This document shows positions 23,673-32,346 of a stretch of 64,000 nucleotides of DNA, piece by piece. Made by a program: the position numbers and the translations under genes. Below the pieces are notes generated by a model. That model searched no databases, was not told the DNA's origin, and saw only the letters and a list, made by a program, of their open reading frames with translations. The DNA is from Streptomyces sp. NRRL S-350 (lineage in GTDB: Bacteria; Actinomycetota; Actinomycetes; Streptomycetales; Streptomycetaceae). The DNA is taken from contig NZ_JOHO01000003.1 of NCBI RefSeq assembly GCF_000719705.1, forward strand, positions 124,001 to 188,000, given 5' to 3'. Within the stretch, counting starts at the first letter, position 1; every line of letters starts with the position of its first letter.

Positions 23673-24836
23673 ATGGACGCAGGGCTCAAGCGCGAGCTGG
23701 AGGCGAAGGTCTACGCGGGTGAGCGGCTGACCCGCGAGGACGGGATCGCGCTCTACGAGAGCGACGACCTGGCCTGGCTGGGCGGGCTGGCCCACCACGT
23801 GCGGACGCGGAAGAACGGCGACGTCGTCCACTTCAACGTCAACCGCCACCTCAACATGACCAACGTGTGCAGCGCCTCGTGCGCGTACTGCTCGTTCCAG
23901 CGCAAGCCGGGCGAGAAGGACGCCTACACGATGCGCATCGAGGAGGCCGTCCGCCTCGCCAAGGCGATGGAGGTCGACTCCCTCACCGAGCTGCACATCG
24001 TCAACGGCCTGCACCCGACCCTGCCGTGGCGCTACTACCCGCGCTCGCTGCGGGAGCTCAAGGCGGCGCTGCCGAACGTCTCGCTGAAGGCCTTCACCGC
24101 CACCGAGATCCACTGGTTCGAGAAGATCAGCGGCCTGTCCGCCGACGAGATCCTCGACGAGCTGATCGACGCCGGCCTGGAGTCGCTGACCGGCGGCGGC
24201 GCGGAGATCTTCGACTGGGAGGTCCGGCAGCACATCGTCGACCACGACACCCACTGGGAGGACTGGTCGCGGATCCACCGCCTCGCGCACGCCAAGGGCC
24301 TCAAGACGCCCTGCACCATGCTGTACGGCCACATCGAGGAGCCCCGCCACCGGGTGGACCACGTGCTGCGGCTGCGCGAGCTGCAGGACGAGACCGGCGG
24401 CTTCCAGGTCTTCATCCCGCTGCGCTACCAGCACGACTTCCACGACTCCAAGGACGGCGTCGTGCGCAACAAGCTGATGGCCCGCACCGAGATGGCCACC
24501 GGAGCCGAGGCGCTGAAGACCTTCGCGGTCTCCCGGCTGCTCTTCGACAACGTCCCGCACGTCAAGGTCTTCTGGGTGATGCACGGCGTCGCCACCGCGC
24601 AGCTGGCGCTCAGCCACGGCGCGGACGACATGGACGGCTCGGTGGTCGAGTACAAGATCACCCACGACGCGGACAACTTCGGCACCCCGAACAAGCTCGG
24701 CCGCGACGACCTGCTCGGCCTGATCCGCGACGCCGGCTTCCGCCCCGTCGAGCGCAACACCCGCTACGAGATCATCCGCGAGTACGAGGGCCCGGACCCG
24801 ATGCGCCGCGAGGCCCCGCAGGCGATGCGCCTCTGA
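23673..24836 (+). CDS. mqnE: Aminodeoxyfutalosine synthase (radical SAM)
   Basis: This 387-residue radical SAM enzyme builds aminodeoxyfutalosine from SAM and the enolpyruvyl benzoate precursor early in the futalosine menaquinone pathway. The [4Fe-4S]-binding motif is CSASCAYC (Cys66, Cys70, Cys73), followed by the MqnE/MqnC-family blocks ELHIVNGLHPTLPWRYY, ITGGGAEI-like TGGGAEIFDWEV and GLESLTGGG. It lies 52 bp after the dehydratase. A GC-rich hairpin terminator follows at 24861-24895. Confidence 0.95.
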   Translation: MDAGLKRELEAKVYAGERLTREDGIALYESDDLAWLGGLAHHVRTRKNGDVVHFNVNRHLNMTNVCSASCAYCSFQRKPGEKDAYTMRIEEAVRLAKAMEVDSLTELHIVNGLHPTLPWRYYPRSLRELKAALPNVSLKAFTATEIHWFEKISGLSADEILDELIDAGLESLTGGGAEIFDWEVRQHIVDHDTHWEDWSRIHRLAHAKGLKTPCTMLYGHIEEPRHRVDHVLRLRELQDETGGFQVFIPLRYQHDFHDSKDGVVRNKLMARTEMATGAEALKTFAVSRLLFDNVPHVKVFWVMHGVATAQLALSHGADDMDGSVVEYKITHDADNFGTPNKLGRDDLLGLIRDAGFRPVERNTRYEIIREYEGPDPMRREAPQAMRL

Positions 24837-24860
24837 CCTGCCCTCCGACCTGCGGACTTC

Positions 24861-24895
24861 CCGCCGCCCGAGCCGCCCCGCGGCCCGGGCGGCGG
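24861..24895 (+). terminator. Terminator after mqnE
   Basis: Inverted repeat CCGCCGCCCG and CGGGCGGCGG with an inner GCCGC/GCGGC stem and one mismatch, followed by TTGTCTTC. It begins 25 bp after the mqnE stop. Confidence 0.7.
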
Positions 24896-24963
24896 TTGTC
24901 TTCACGGCCTCCGCACGCGACCCGGGTTTACCAACGGGTAGGGCGTTTGGCAGGATCGACAGC

Positions 24964-26289
24964 ATGTCCGGTTCCCATCGCGCCACCGAGTACCCGCCGT
25001 ACCAGCCGATGCAGGAGCCGGAGTACGGGGTGCCACAGCAGCCGTACGAGCAGTCGTACGAGCAGGCGTACACCCCGTACCAGCCGTACGAGCAGCCCTA
25101 CGAGCAGCCCTACGAACAGCCGTATGAGCAGGCGTACGAGCAGCCCTACGAGCAGCAGGCACAGCCGTACGGCCACGGCGCGTACCAGCCGTACGGGCAG
25201 GACCCTGACGGGTACTCCGAGGCGTACGAGCAGCCGTTCCGGTCGTACGAGGCGCAGCCGGAGCCGTTCCACCAGCAGCCGGACCGGTTCCACCAGCAGC
25301 AGCCCGGGCAGTTCCACCAGCAGCCGGAGCCGTTCCGTCAGGAGCCGGTGTACGAGCCGGAGCCCGAGCCCCTGGCCCCCGTCGTGCCCCTGGCGTCCGC
25401 CGCCCCCGTCGTGGGGGCCCGGACCGCGGCCCGAGGCCGGCGCCGCAAGGCCAAGCCGAAACGTCACGGCAAGGCCGTGATGGCCGGCACCGCCCTGCTG
25501 GTCGCGGCCGCCGCCGGCTGGTACACCGTCGGCCAGGACGACGCCAAGCCCGGCCTGGCCGCCGCGGACGGCCCGGGCCCGGAGGGCGTCAGCACGCCCG
25601 ACCGGCCCGGCGCGGCCCCCGCCGCGGCCCGGATAGCCTCCGACCGGCAGTCCGAGCCCCCGGCCGCCGACCGCAGCCAGACCCGCCAGGACGCCTCGGT
25701 GGCCGCGATACCCGGCCTCGGTGCGAGCTTCACCGCGAAGATCCCCGCCGAGACCGCCCAGGTCCTGGTCGCCTCCGGCGCGGACCGGAACACCGACAAG
25801 AACACCGTGGTCCTCTGGACCCGCACCCCCGAGGGCCGCTGGCTGGCCGGCGAGACCTGGCAGGGCCACAACGGCAAGAACGGCTGGACCGCCGACCACA
25901 ACGAGGGCGACCTGCGCAGCCCGATCGGCGTCTACAGCCTCAGTGACGCGGGCGGCCGCAAGGACGACCCGGGCAGCAAGCTCCCGTACGACAAGGACCC
26001 GAGCTTCGTGGTGTCCGGTACGGGCTTCTTCGGCGACCAGCTGGCCGGCTCCTTCGACTACGTGGTCGCGATCAACTACAACCGGGTCGCCGGCAGCTCC
26101 CCGCTCGACATGCGCCGCCCCATGGGCCCCAAGAAGGGCGGCGGCATCTGGCTCCACGTGGACCACGACGGCCCGACCCACGGCTGCGTGTCGATCCCCG
26201 AGGACAAGATGGCCCAGCTGATCCGGACCCTGGACCCGGCCGCCCACCCGGTGATAGTGATGGGCGACGCGACCACGCTGGCCACCTGA
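24964..26289 (+). CDS. L,D-transpeptidase with repetitive Tyr/Gln/Pro N-terminus
   Basis: This 441-residue protein has three parts. Residues 1-130 are a cytoplasmic Tyr/Gln/Pro/Glu-rich tail with repeated PYEQ units. A basic stretch and single membrane helix follow (about 158-189: RRRKAKPKRHGK then VMAGTALLVAAAAGW). The extracellular YkuD catalytic domain covers about 240-440. The active site is HVDHDGPTHGCVSIP with nucleophile Cys408, so it forms or remodels 3-3 peptidoglycan cross-links. The topology is type II, with the repeats inside the cell. The PYEQ repeats could be a condensate or interaction tail, as in some polar growth proteins; that is inference. It is transcribed alone. Confidence 0.87.
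   Translation: MSGSHRATEYPPYQPMQEPEYGVPQQPYEQSYEQAYTPYQPYEQPYEQPYEQPYEQAYEQPYEQQAQPYGHGAYQPYGQDPDGYSEAYEQPFRSYEAQPEPFHQQPDRFHQQQPGQFHQQPEPFRQEPVYEPEPEPLAPVVPLASAAPVVGARTAARGRRRKAKPKRHGKAVMAGTALLVAAAAGWYTVGQDDAKPGLAAADGPGPEGVSTPDRPGAAPAAARIASDRQSEPPAADRSQTRQDASVAAIPGLGASFTAKIPAETAQVLVASGADRNTDKNTVVLWTRTPEGRWLAGETWQGHNGKNGWTADHNEGDLRSPIGVYSLSDAGGRKDDPGSKLPYDKDPSFVVSGTGFFGDQLAGSFDYVVAINYNRVAGSSPLDMRRPMGPKKGGGIWLHVDHDGPTHGCVSIPEDKMAQLIRTLDPAAHPVIVMGDATTLAT
25039..25158 (+). repeat. Tandem PYEQ-encoding repeats
   Basis: About ten 12-bp units of the type CAGCCSTACGAG encode QPYEQ/QAYEQ repeats in the N-terminal tail of the L,D-transpeptidase (residues 26-65). Several neighbouring units are identical at the DNA level, which suggests expansion by slippage in steps that keep the frame. 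Confidence 0.85.
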
Positions 26290-26449
26290 CCGGGCTGCGC
26301 GGCCCCCACCCGGGGGCGCCCCGCCGCCCCGCGGGCGGCCGCCGGCGGCTCCCCACCTGGCCCCTTGTCGATCTCCTACAGATCGCGGGGTCGGATCCTG
26401 TCGCCGGTCGTGCCCCGCTGACCAGCGGGTAACCCGGTTCCATGGCAGC

Positions 26450-27394
26450 ATGAGCGGTTCGCGCATTGTGGCACTCGGCCACTACCAGCCCCCCAAGGTC
26501 CTCAGCAACGACGACCTGGCGGTGCTCGTCGACACCGACGACGAGTGGATCCGCACCCGGGTGGGCATCCGTACCCGGCACATCGCCGAAGGCGAGAGCC
26601 TGGTCGACCTCGCCACCGAGGCCGCGCAGAAGGCGCTCGCCCACAGCGGCCGCACGGCAGAGGACATCGACCTCGTCGTCGTCGCCACCTGCACCGCCAT
26701 CGAGCGGAGCCCCAACACCGCCGCCGCCGTGGCCGCCCGGCTGGGGGTGCGCGCGCCCGCCGCGTACGACATCAACACGGTCTGCTCCGGCTTCTCGTAC
26801 GCCCTGGCCACCGCCGACCACGCGATCCGGGCCGGTGCGGCCCGCCGAGCCCTGGTGATCGGGGCCGAGCGGATGTCCGACACCCTCGACTGGACCGACC
26901 GCTCCACCTGTGTGATCTTCGGTGACGGCGCGGGCGCCGCGGTGGTCGAGGCCCAGGAGGAGGGCGCCGAGCCCGGGATCGGGCCGGTGGTCTGGGGCTC
27001 CCAGCCGGAGAAGGGCGACGCCGTGGTGATCACCGGCTGGGATCCGGTGATCAGCCAGCAGGGGCAGGCGGTGTTCCGCTGGGCCACCACCCAGCTCGCC
27101 CCGCTGGCCCGGCAGGCCTGCGAGCGGGCCGGTATCGACCCGTCGGAGCTGAGGGGTTTCGTCCCGCACCAGGCCAACCTGCGGATCATCGACGCGATCG
27201 CCCGCAAGCTGGGCCTCGCCGACGCGGTGGTCGCCCGGGACGTGGTCGACTCCGGCAACACCTCGGCCGCCTCCATCCCGCTGGCCTTCTCCAAGCTGGT
27301 CGAGCGGGGCGAGCTCTCGCCGGGCGACCCGGTGCTGCTCTTCGGCTTCGGCGGCGGCCTGGCCTACGCCGGCCAGGTGGTGCGCTGCCCGTAA
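26450..27394 (+). CDS. 3-oxoacyl-ACP synthase III (FabH-like)
   Basis: This 314-residue KAS III is the length of FabH and keeps its catalytic triad: Cys112 in NTVCSGFSYAL, His240 in FVPHQANLRI and Asn270 in DSGNTSAAS. FabH condenses an acyl-CoA primer with malonyl-ACP to start fatty acid (or some polyketide) chains. No other fatty acid gene is adjacent, so this is a stand-alone homologue rather than the housekeeping fabH cluster. It may be a primer-specific or secondary-metabolism starter synthase. It converges on a TetR gene across 279 bp containing a very strong terminator, so the two are transcriptionally insulated. Confidence 0.93.
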   Translation: MSGSRIVALGHYQPPKVLSNDDLAVLVDTDDEWIRTRVGIRTRHIAEGESLVDLATEAAQKALAHSGRTAEDIDLVVVATCTAIERSPNTAAAVAARLGVRAPAAYDINTVCSGFSYALATADHAIRAGAARRALVIGAERMSDTLDWTDRSTCVIFGDGAGAAVVEAQEEGAEPGIGPVVWGSQPEKGDAVVITGWDPVISQQGQAVFRWATTQLAPLARQACERAGIDPSELRGFVPHQANLRIIDAIARKLGLADAVVARDVVDSGNTSAASIPLAFSKLVERGELSPGDPVLLFGFGGGLAYAGQVVRCP

Positions 27395-27403
27395 GGAGCG
27401 CCA

Positions 27404-27423
27404 GTCCGGTACCGGTACCGGAC
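27404..27423. repeat. Perfect 20-bp palindrome
   Basis: GTCCGGTACCGGTACCGGAC is a perfect 20-bp palindrome made of overlapping CCGGTACCGG units, 10 bp after the KAS III stop. It could be a protein-binding site or a short terminator-like hairpin; without a loop it pairs poorly as RNA. Confidence 0.6.
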
Positions 27424-27451
27424 CGGCGGAGAGGTCTGCCAGGAACACTGC

Positions 27452-27478
27452 GGAGACATCGGAGACATCGGAGACATC
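27452..27478. repeat. Three tandem 9-bp repeats
   Basis: GGAGACATC occurs three times head to tail with no mismatch, between the palindrome and the terminator. No gene covers it in a supported frame. Confidence 0.75.
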
Positions 27479-27510
27479 GGCGGGCTTCGGAAGGCTGCCG
27501 CGAACGACGA

Positions 27511-27558
27511 ATGCCGGTGGGCGGGCGCCCCGTGTGAGGGGTGCCCGCCCACCGGCAT
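27511..27558. terminator. Very strong bidirectional terminator
   Basis: 21-bp arms, beginning ATGCCGGTGGGCGGGC, are complementary except for one G-T wobble and enclose the 6-base loop GTGTGA. It lies between the convergent KAS III and TetR genes and can stop transcription from both sides. Confidence 0.85.
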
Positions 27559-27673
27559 GTCTGGCGCGCGTGCGGCACGTCGGCGGACCTCCCCCGAGGA
27601 CACGGCCGCCGTCCGTCGTTCCCCGGACAGGAGGCCGGGGCTGCGCGCGGAGCGGTTGGTGGGTCGGAGTCGG

Positions 27674-28321
27674 CTACCTGGGCGGCTTCTTTCCGGTGAC
27701 GCCCAGGTACACCAAGGGAGCGAGGTTGGGCTTGAGGTCCTTGACCTTGACGCCCCAGGAGGTGAAGGCCTTCTGGTGCTCGGCCGCCGAGGCGAGCAGC
27801 GAGACCAGGGCCCCGGAGACGGCGTTGGGGTCGAGCGACTTGTCGGCCTGCCCCTTCCCCTGGAGTTCCCTGACGGCCTCCGCGAGTGGCTTGGCGACCG
27901 CGTTGAGGACCGTCATGCGGATCTTGAAGAACCGCTTGTCCCCTTCGGCGGCACCGAGCGTGACCACTCGGAGAATGGCGTCGTTCTTGCGCCAGAAGGC
28001 GAGGAATCCGTCGACCAGTTCTTCCGAAGTGGTCGGGCCGGACTTCCCTGCCCAGGACTTTCCGGCCACCAGCTCTTTGAGGGTGTCGGCGTCCTTGGCC
28101 ATTTCCTCGGCGATTTCGAGGACTGCGCCCTCGACATCCGGGAAGTACTGGTAGAAGGTCGCGGGGGAGGTACCCGCCATACGGGCGACGTCGATGACCT
28201 TGACGTCCCGATAGGGCGACGTGCTGAGCATCTCGCGGAGGCAGTCGAGCAGCTTCTGCCGCGTCTCCTGTCCGCGTCGCCCGGCGACGCGACCGTCGAC
28301 GGTGCGAACTTGTCCTGTCAT
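27674..28321 (-). CDS. TetR-family transcriptional regulator
   Basis: This 215-residue TetR regulator has an N-terminal helix-turn-helix (QETRQKLLDCLREMLSTSPY, then ARMAGTSPATFYQYFPDVEG). Its ligand domain ends in a Lys/Pro-rich tail. The sequence is noticeably Lys/Asp-rich and less GC-biased than neighbouring genes, compared with the Arg-rich GBL regulators near 10 kb. No ligand can be assigned. It is divergent from the kinase gene across a long intergenic region, which probably contains its operator, and convergent with KAS III. Confidence 0.88.
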   Translation of the reverse strand: MTGQVRTVDGRVAGRRGQETRQKLLDCLREMLSTSPYRDVKVIDVARMAGTSPATFYQYFPDVEGAVLEIAEEMAKDADTLKELVAGKSWAGKSGPTTSEELVDGFLAFWRKNDAILRVVTLGAAEGDKRFFKIRMTVLNAVAKPLAEAVRELQGKGQADKSLDPNAVSGALVSLLASAAEHQKAFTSWGVKVKDLKPNLAPLVYLGVTGKKPPR

Positions 28322-28768
28322 GCCGTCAGCTTACCGTGGCACGATCTTGGCGCGATTCGGTGATGCGACTATTACTCCGCACGGGGGTTGGTATAGCGGC
28401 ATGAACCCCTTCGGGCGGATATTCACCGGCCCCCGAAGGCGCTGTTGAAGCCCCCCCGTGTGCTTTTGATCTCACAGCGTGACGGCGAGTCCGCTGAGGG
28501 GTGGTCGTGTGACAGAGCGTGACGGGTCATGTGTCGGTGGCGTGCCGTCCGGAAGTGGACGGTCCGGCCGGTCGGCGCAAGTCACGGCCGGACCGAACGT
28601 CAGAATCCGGCCGTTCCGTCCTCGCTGACCGGGGGCCCGTCCGGCGCACCGTCCGGTCCGGGGCGGCGGTCTCCTCGGGTGGGGGAGGTTGGAGATGCGG
28701 CGGGCGGCATTGGAGAATCGGGTCCGGCACCACGCGGCGGGTGCGGACAACGGGGAGGTGGCAGCGGA
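28322..28768. other. Intergenic region between TetR and kinase genes
   Basis: 447 bp between divergent genes. It contains an 8-bp-arm inverted repeat CCTTCGGG...CCCGAAGG (28408-28439) and the 10-bp direct repeat AGCGTGACGG at 28476-28485 and 28516-28525, exactly 40 bp apart. Upstream in-frame codons of the kinase frame lack coding character, so I place no gene here. Confidence 0.45.
28476..28525. promoter_or_regulatory. Direct repeat AGCGTGACGG, 40-bp spacing
   Basis: Two identical copies of AGCGTGACGG lie 40 bp apart (near four helical turns), within 300 bp upstream of the kinase start. This spacing places both on one DNA face, as for a cooperative activator or repressor. The regulator is unknown. 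Confidence 0.3.
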
Positions 28769-31162
28769 GTGGACCAGCTGACGGCGCACGATCCGAGGCG
28801 GATCGGGCCCTTCGAGGTGCTGGGGCGGCTCGGCGCGGGTGGGATGGGGCTGGTCTACCTGGCGCGGTCCGCGTCCGGGCGGCGGGTGGCCATCAAGACC
28901 GTCCGGGGGGAGCTGGCCGAGGACGAGCTGTTCCGCGTCCGCTTCGCGCGTGAGATCGCGGCGGCCAAGACGGTCGGCGGCTTCTACACGGCGGCCGTGG
29001 TGGACGCGGACGCGGACGCGCGGGTGCCCTGGCTGGCCACCGCGTACATCCCGGCGCCCTCGCTGGAGGACCTGGTCGAGGAGTGCGGCCCGCTGCCGGT
29101 GGACGCCACCCGCTGGCTCGTCGCCGGCATCGCGGAGGCCCTGCAGTCCATCCACGCGGCCGGGCTGATCCACCGCGACCTCAAGCCCTCCAACGTCCTG
29201 GTGGTCGAGGACGGCCCGAAGGTGATCGACTTCGGCATCGCGGCAGGGGTGTCCAGCACCCGGCTCACGATGACCAACGTCGCGGTCGGCACCCCCGCCT
29301 ACATGTCCCCCGAGCAGGCCCGGGACAGCCGGACCGTCCGGGGCGCCAGCGACGTCTTCTCGCTCGGCTCGCTGATGGTCTTCTGCGCCACCGGCCACCC
29401 GCCCTACCGCGGGACCAACCCGGTCGAGACGGTGTTCCAGCTGCTGCGGGAGGAGCCGGACCTGACCGGCATGCCGCCCGAGCTGATGGACCTCGTCCGC
29501 GCCTGCATGCAGCAGGCGTCCGAGCGGCGGCCCACCCCGGCGCAGATCCAGGCCGAACTGGCCCCGCACCTGTTCTCCCGCGACGACGCCTCCGGCGAGG
29601 CCGGGGACTGGCTGCCGGCCAACGCGCTGGAACTGATCGAGCGCCGGCGCGGCCGTCGCCCGACCGCGCCGGCGCCCCGCCCGTCCCCGGGCCCGGCCGA
29701 GCCGCCGCAACCGCCCCCGCACGCGCCCCCGCCGCACCCGCAGGGCCCGCCGCCCCACGGGCCGGCCGACCCGCGCACCAACCCCGGCCGGCACGCGCAG
29801 CCGCCGGCCGGGCCGGTGCACAGCGTGCCGGCGCCGGGCCGGGCCGTCGAGGCCGAGGCCGAGGTCGCGACCGCGAAGATCGCCTCCTCGAACCGGCACC
29901 GCGCGCCCGCCGACAGCGCCGCCGTCGAGGTGCGGCTGTCCGGCGCCTCGGTGCGGATAGGCCCGGGGCCGCGGGCCGAGCACGAGCAGCCCGGCTCGAA
30001 CACCGCTCCGGCCGCGACCGACTGGGTCCGCCGGGCGGCCCCCACCCCGCCGGCCCTGCCGGCCCAGGCCGCCCGCTGGCGCCCCTGGCGGTTCCGGATG
30101 TCCAACGACGTCTGGGGCACCCCGCTGATCGCCGACGGCACGCTCTTCGTCTCCAGCTTCGAGGTGCACGCGCTGGACATCGCCTCCGGTGAGCGCCGCT
30201 ACAAGACCCGGGACGTCGCCTGGGCGCTCGCGGTGGACGCCGGCCGGGTGCACGCCGCGGACGGCCCGCACCTGTACACCGTGGACGCCGCGGACGGCGC
30301 CGAGCGCTGGCGCACCTCACTGGACGGCTGGGTCTACTCGCTCTCCGCCGCCGACGGCGTGCTCTGCTGCGGCATCAGGGGCGGCGGCGTGCAGCTGCGC
30401 TCGGCGGCCAACGGCGCCGAGCTGTGGCGGGCCGACGACGCCCAGCAGGACTACGAGAGCCCGCAGTCCGGCCCGGTCCTGGTGGCCGGCGCCGCCTACT
30501 ACTACGGCGCCGGGCGGCTGCGCTGCGTCGACCCGCGCGGCGCGGGCCTGCGCTGGTCCTTCCCGGTGGGCGAGGACGTGCCCTCGCACCCGGTCGAGCG
30601 CGGCGGCGTGCTGTACGTGACGGCCGGCACCAGGGTGTACGCGCTGGACGCCGCCAGCGGGGTCGAGCGCTGGCGCTTCGAGGCCCCGGTGGTGCTGTTC
30701 ACCCCGCCGGCCCTGGACGCCGACGCGGTGTACGTGGCCGACTACCTGGGCACCGTCTACGCGCTGGACGCCGCCACCGGGCTGGACCGCTGGCGCGGGG
30801 TCACCGGCAGCCGCCAGGGCGCCGAGCCGGTGGTGGTCGGGGACGGCATGGTGCTGGTCGGCAGCGGAGAGGTGCTGTACGCCTTCGAGGCGTCGACCGG
30901 CCGGGAGCGCTGGCGCTACACCGCCCGCGGCGAGATCGTCGGCTCCCCGGCGGTGGCCGACGGCCTGGTGCACCTGGGCAGCCGGGACCACTCGCTGCAC
31001 ACCCTGGACCTGGCGAGCGGTCAGCTGCGCTGGGAGCTCGGCACCAAGGGCGAGCTCACCGGCTCCCCGGTGGCGGTCGGCGGGCGGGTCTTCGTCGGTT
31101 CCAAGGACCGCTGCGTGTACGCGCTGGACGCCTTCTACGGCACGGCGGTGCCCGCCCGCTGA
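28769..31162 (+). CDS. Ser/Thr protein kinase with PQQ-type beta-propeller
   Basis: This kinase is about 797 residues. The kinase domain occupies residues about 10-275: glycine loop RLGAGGMGLVYLARS, ATP-lysine Lys43 in VAIKTV, catalytic Asp137 in HRDLKPSN, metal Asp154 in DFG, and GTPAYMSPEQ. A Pro/Ala-rich linker follows (about 295-370). A C-terminal PQQ-enzyme-like WD repeat domain has six or more blades with phrases such as ALDAASGVERWRF and ALDAATGLDRWRG. No membrane helix separates the two parts, so unlike many actinobacterial kinases this one appears wholly cytoplasmic and the propeller may bind a ligand or partner inside the cell. GTG 28769 has a GGGGAGG ribosome site. Confidence 0.9.
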   Translation: MDQLTAHDPRRIGPFEVLGRLGAGGMGLVYLARSASGRRVAIKTVRGELAEDELFRVRFAREIAAAKTVGGFYTAAVVDADADARVPWLATAYIPAPSLEDLVEECGPLPVDATRWLVAGIAEALQSIHAAGLIHRDLKPSNVLVVEDGPKVIDFGIAAGVSSTRLTMTNVAVGTPAYMSPEQARDSRTVRGASDVFSLGSLMVFCATGHPPYRGTNPVETVFQLLREEPDLTGMPPELMDLVRACMQQASERRPTPAQIQAELAPHLFSRDDASGEAGDWLPANALELIERRRGRRPTAPAPRPSPGPAEPPQPPPHAPPPHPQGPPPHGPADPRTNPGRHAQPPAGPVHSVPAPGRAVEAEAEVATAKIASSNRHRAPADSAAVEVRLSGASVRIGPGPRAEHEQPGSNTAPAATDWVRRAAPTPPALPAQAARWRPWRFRMSNDVWGTPLIADGTLFVSSFEVHALDIASGERRYKTRDVAWALAVDAGRVHAADGPHLYTVDAADGAERWRTSLDGWVYSLSAADGVLCCGIRGGGVQLRSAANGAELWRADDAQQDYESPQSGPVLVAGAAYYYGAGRLRCVDPRGAGLRWSFPVGEDVPSHPVERGGVLYVTAGTRVYALDAASGVERWRFEAPVVLFTPPALDADAVYVADYLGTVYALDAATGLDRWRGVTGSRQGAEPVVVGDGMVLVGSGEVLYAFEASTGRERWRYTARGEIVGSPAVADGLVHLGSRDHSLHTLDLASGQLRWELGTKGELTGSPVAVGGRVFVGSKDRCVYALDAFYGTAVPAR

Positions 31163-31217
31163 GCGGGGCGGACACCGCCGTGCCGGTGGTGCCACCGGTC
31201 CGGGCCGGGGTGCGGGC

Positions 31218-32204
31218 TCAGGCCTTGCGGGCCTCCGGGTGGCGGCTGCACCAGCCCGCCCACGCGGAGGCGACCATCTCCTCCACGCCGTGGCGCGCGG
31301 TCCAGTCGAGCTCGCGGTGGATCAGGTCGGCGGAGGCCACCACCCGGGCGGGGTCGCCGGGGCGGCGGGGCGTCACCTCGGCGGTGGTGTCGTAGCCGGT
31401 GACCTTGCCGATCACCTGCAGCATCTCCTGGACGCTGACGCCCTCGCCGCGGCCGATGTTGAGCACCAGGGAGGTCTCCCCGGCCGGGTCGGCGGCCAGG
31501 CGCGCGGCGGCCGCCACGTGGGCCGAGGCGATGTCGGAGACGTGGATGAAGTCGCGCACGCAGGTGCCGTCCGGCGTCGGGTAGTCGGCGCCGAAGATCC
31601 GCGGGGCCTGGCCGGCGGTCAGCCGCTCGAAGACCATCGGGATCAGGTTGAAGACCCCGGCGTCGGAGAGCTCGGGGGAGGCGGCGCCGGCCACGTTGAA
31701 GTAGCGCAGGGCCACGGTCGACATGCCGTGGGCCTTCCCGGCCGCGGCGACCAGCCATTCGCCGGCCAGCTTGGTCTCGCCGTACGGGCTCATCGGGGCG
31801 CAGGGGGTCGACTCGGTGACCAGGTCGACGTCCGGCATGCCGTAGACCGCGGCGGAGGAGGAGAACAGGAAGCGCTTGACCCCGCCCTCGGCGGCCGCCT
31901 CCAGGACGGTCTGCAGGCCGATCACGTTCTCGCGGTAGTACAGGAACGGCTGCTCGACCGACTCGCCGACCTGCTTCTTGGCGGCGAAGTGCAGGACGCC
32001 CTCGACGCCGTGCTCGCGGATCGCGGCGTCCAGGGCCGCGCGGTCCAGGGTGGAGCCCTCGACCAGGGTGACGTCGGAGGGGAGGCGGGACGGGTCGCCG
32101 GTGCTGAGGTCGTCCAGGACGACGACGCGCTCACCGGCGTCGAGCAGCTGGCGGACGACGTGTCCGCCGATGTATCCGGCACCGCCGGTGATCAACCAAG
32201 TCAT
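31218..32204 (-). CDS. galE: UDP-glucose 4-epimerase
   Basis: This 328-residue extended SDR interconverts UDP-glucose and UDP-galactose. The NAD-binding start is WLITGGAGYIGGHVVRQLL, and the catalytic tyrosine/lysine pair is in MSPYGETKLAGEW, with VEGVLHFAAKKQVGESV, VALRYFNVAGAA and TPDGTCVRDFIHVSDIA as family blocks. It provides galactosyl donors for cell-surface polysaccharides or galactose use. It converges on the kinase gene across 55 bp containing a small CCGGTGG/CCACCGG hairpin (31183-31198) and is divergent from the protease gene. Confidence 0.95.
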   Translation of the reverse strand: MTWLITGGAGYIGGHVVRQLLDAGERVVVLDDLSTGDPSRLPSDVTLVEGSTLDRAALDAAIREHGVEGVLHFAAKKQVGESVEQPFLYYRENVIGLQTVLEAAAEGGVKRFLFSSSAAVYGMPDVDLVTESTPCAPMSPYGETKLAGEWLVAAAGKAHGMSTVALRYFNVAGAASPELSDAGVFNLIPMVFERLTAGQAPRIFGADYPTPDGTCVRDFIHVSDIASAHVAAAARLAADPAGETSLVLNIGRGEGVSVQEMLQVIGKVTGYDTTAEVTPRRPGDPARVVASADLIHRELDWTARHGVEEMVASAWAGWCSRHPEARKA

Positions 32205-32346
32205 GTACCGATCCTAGGCGTTCGGATCCGGTCGACTTTTCGGGCGAGTCCGGCCAGCGAATCGGACAAATTGGTGGAATGCTGACAAAGATTTGCGTGC
32301 TCTCACGCCCGCGCCGACGGCGTGGTGACGAATCGGAGGCAGCCAG

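Noticed and set aside
27674-28321. Third GBL receptor
   Set aside because: Only the general TetR helix-turn-helix is shared; it lacks the YFHF-type context and receptor tryptophan region of the two near 10 kb.
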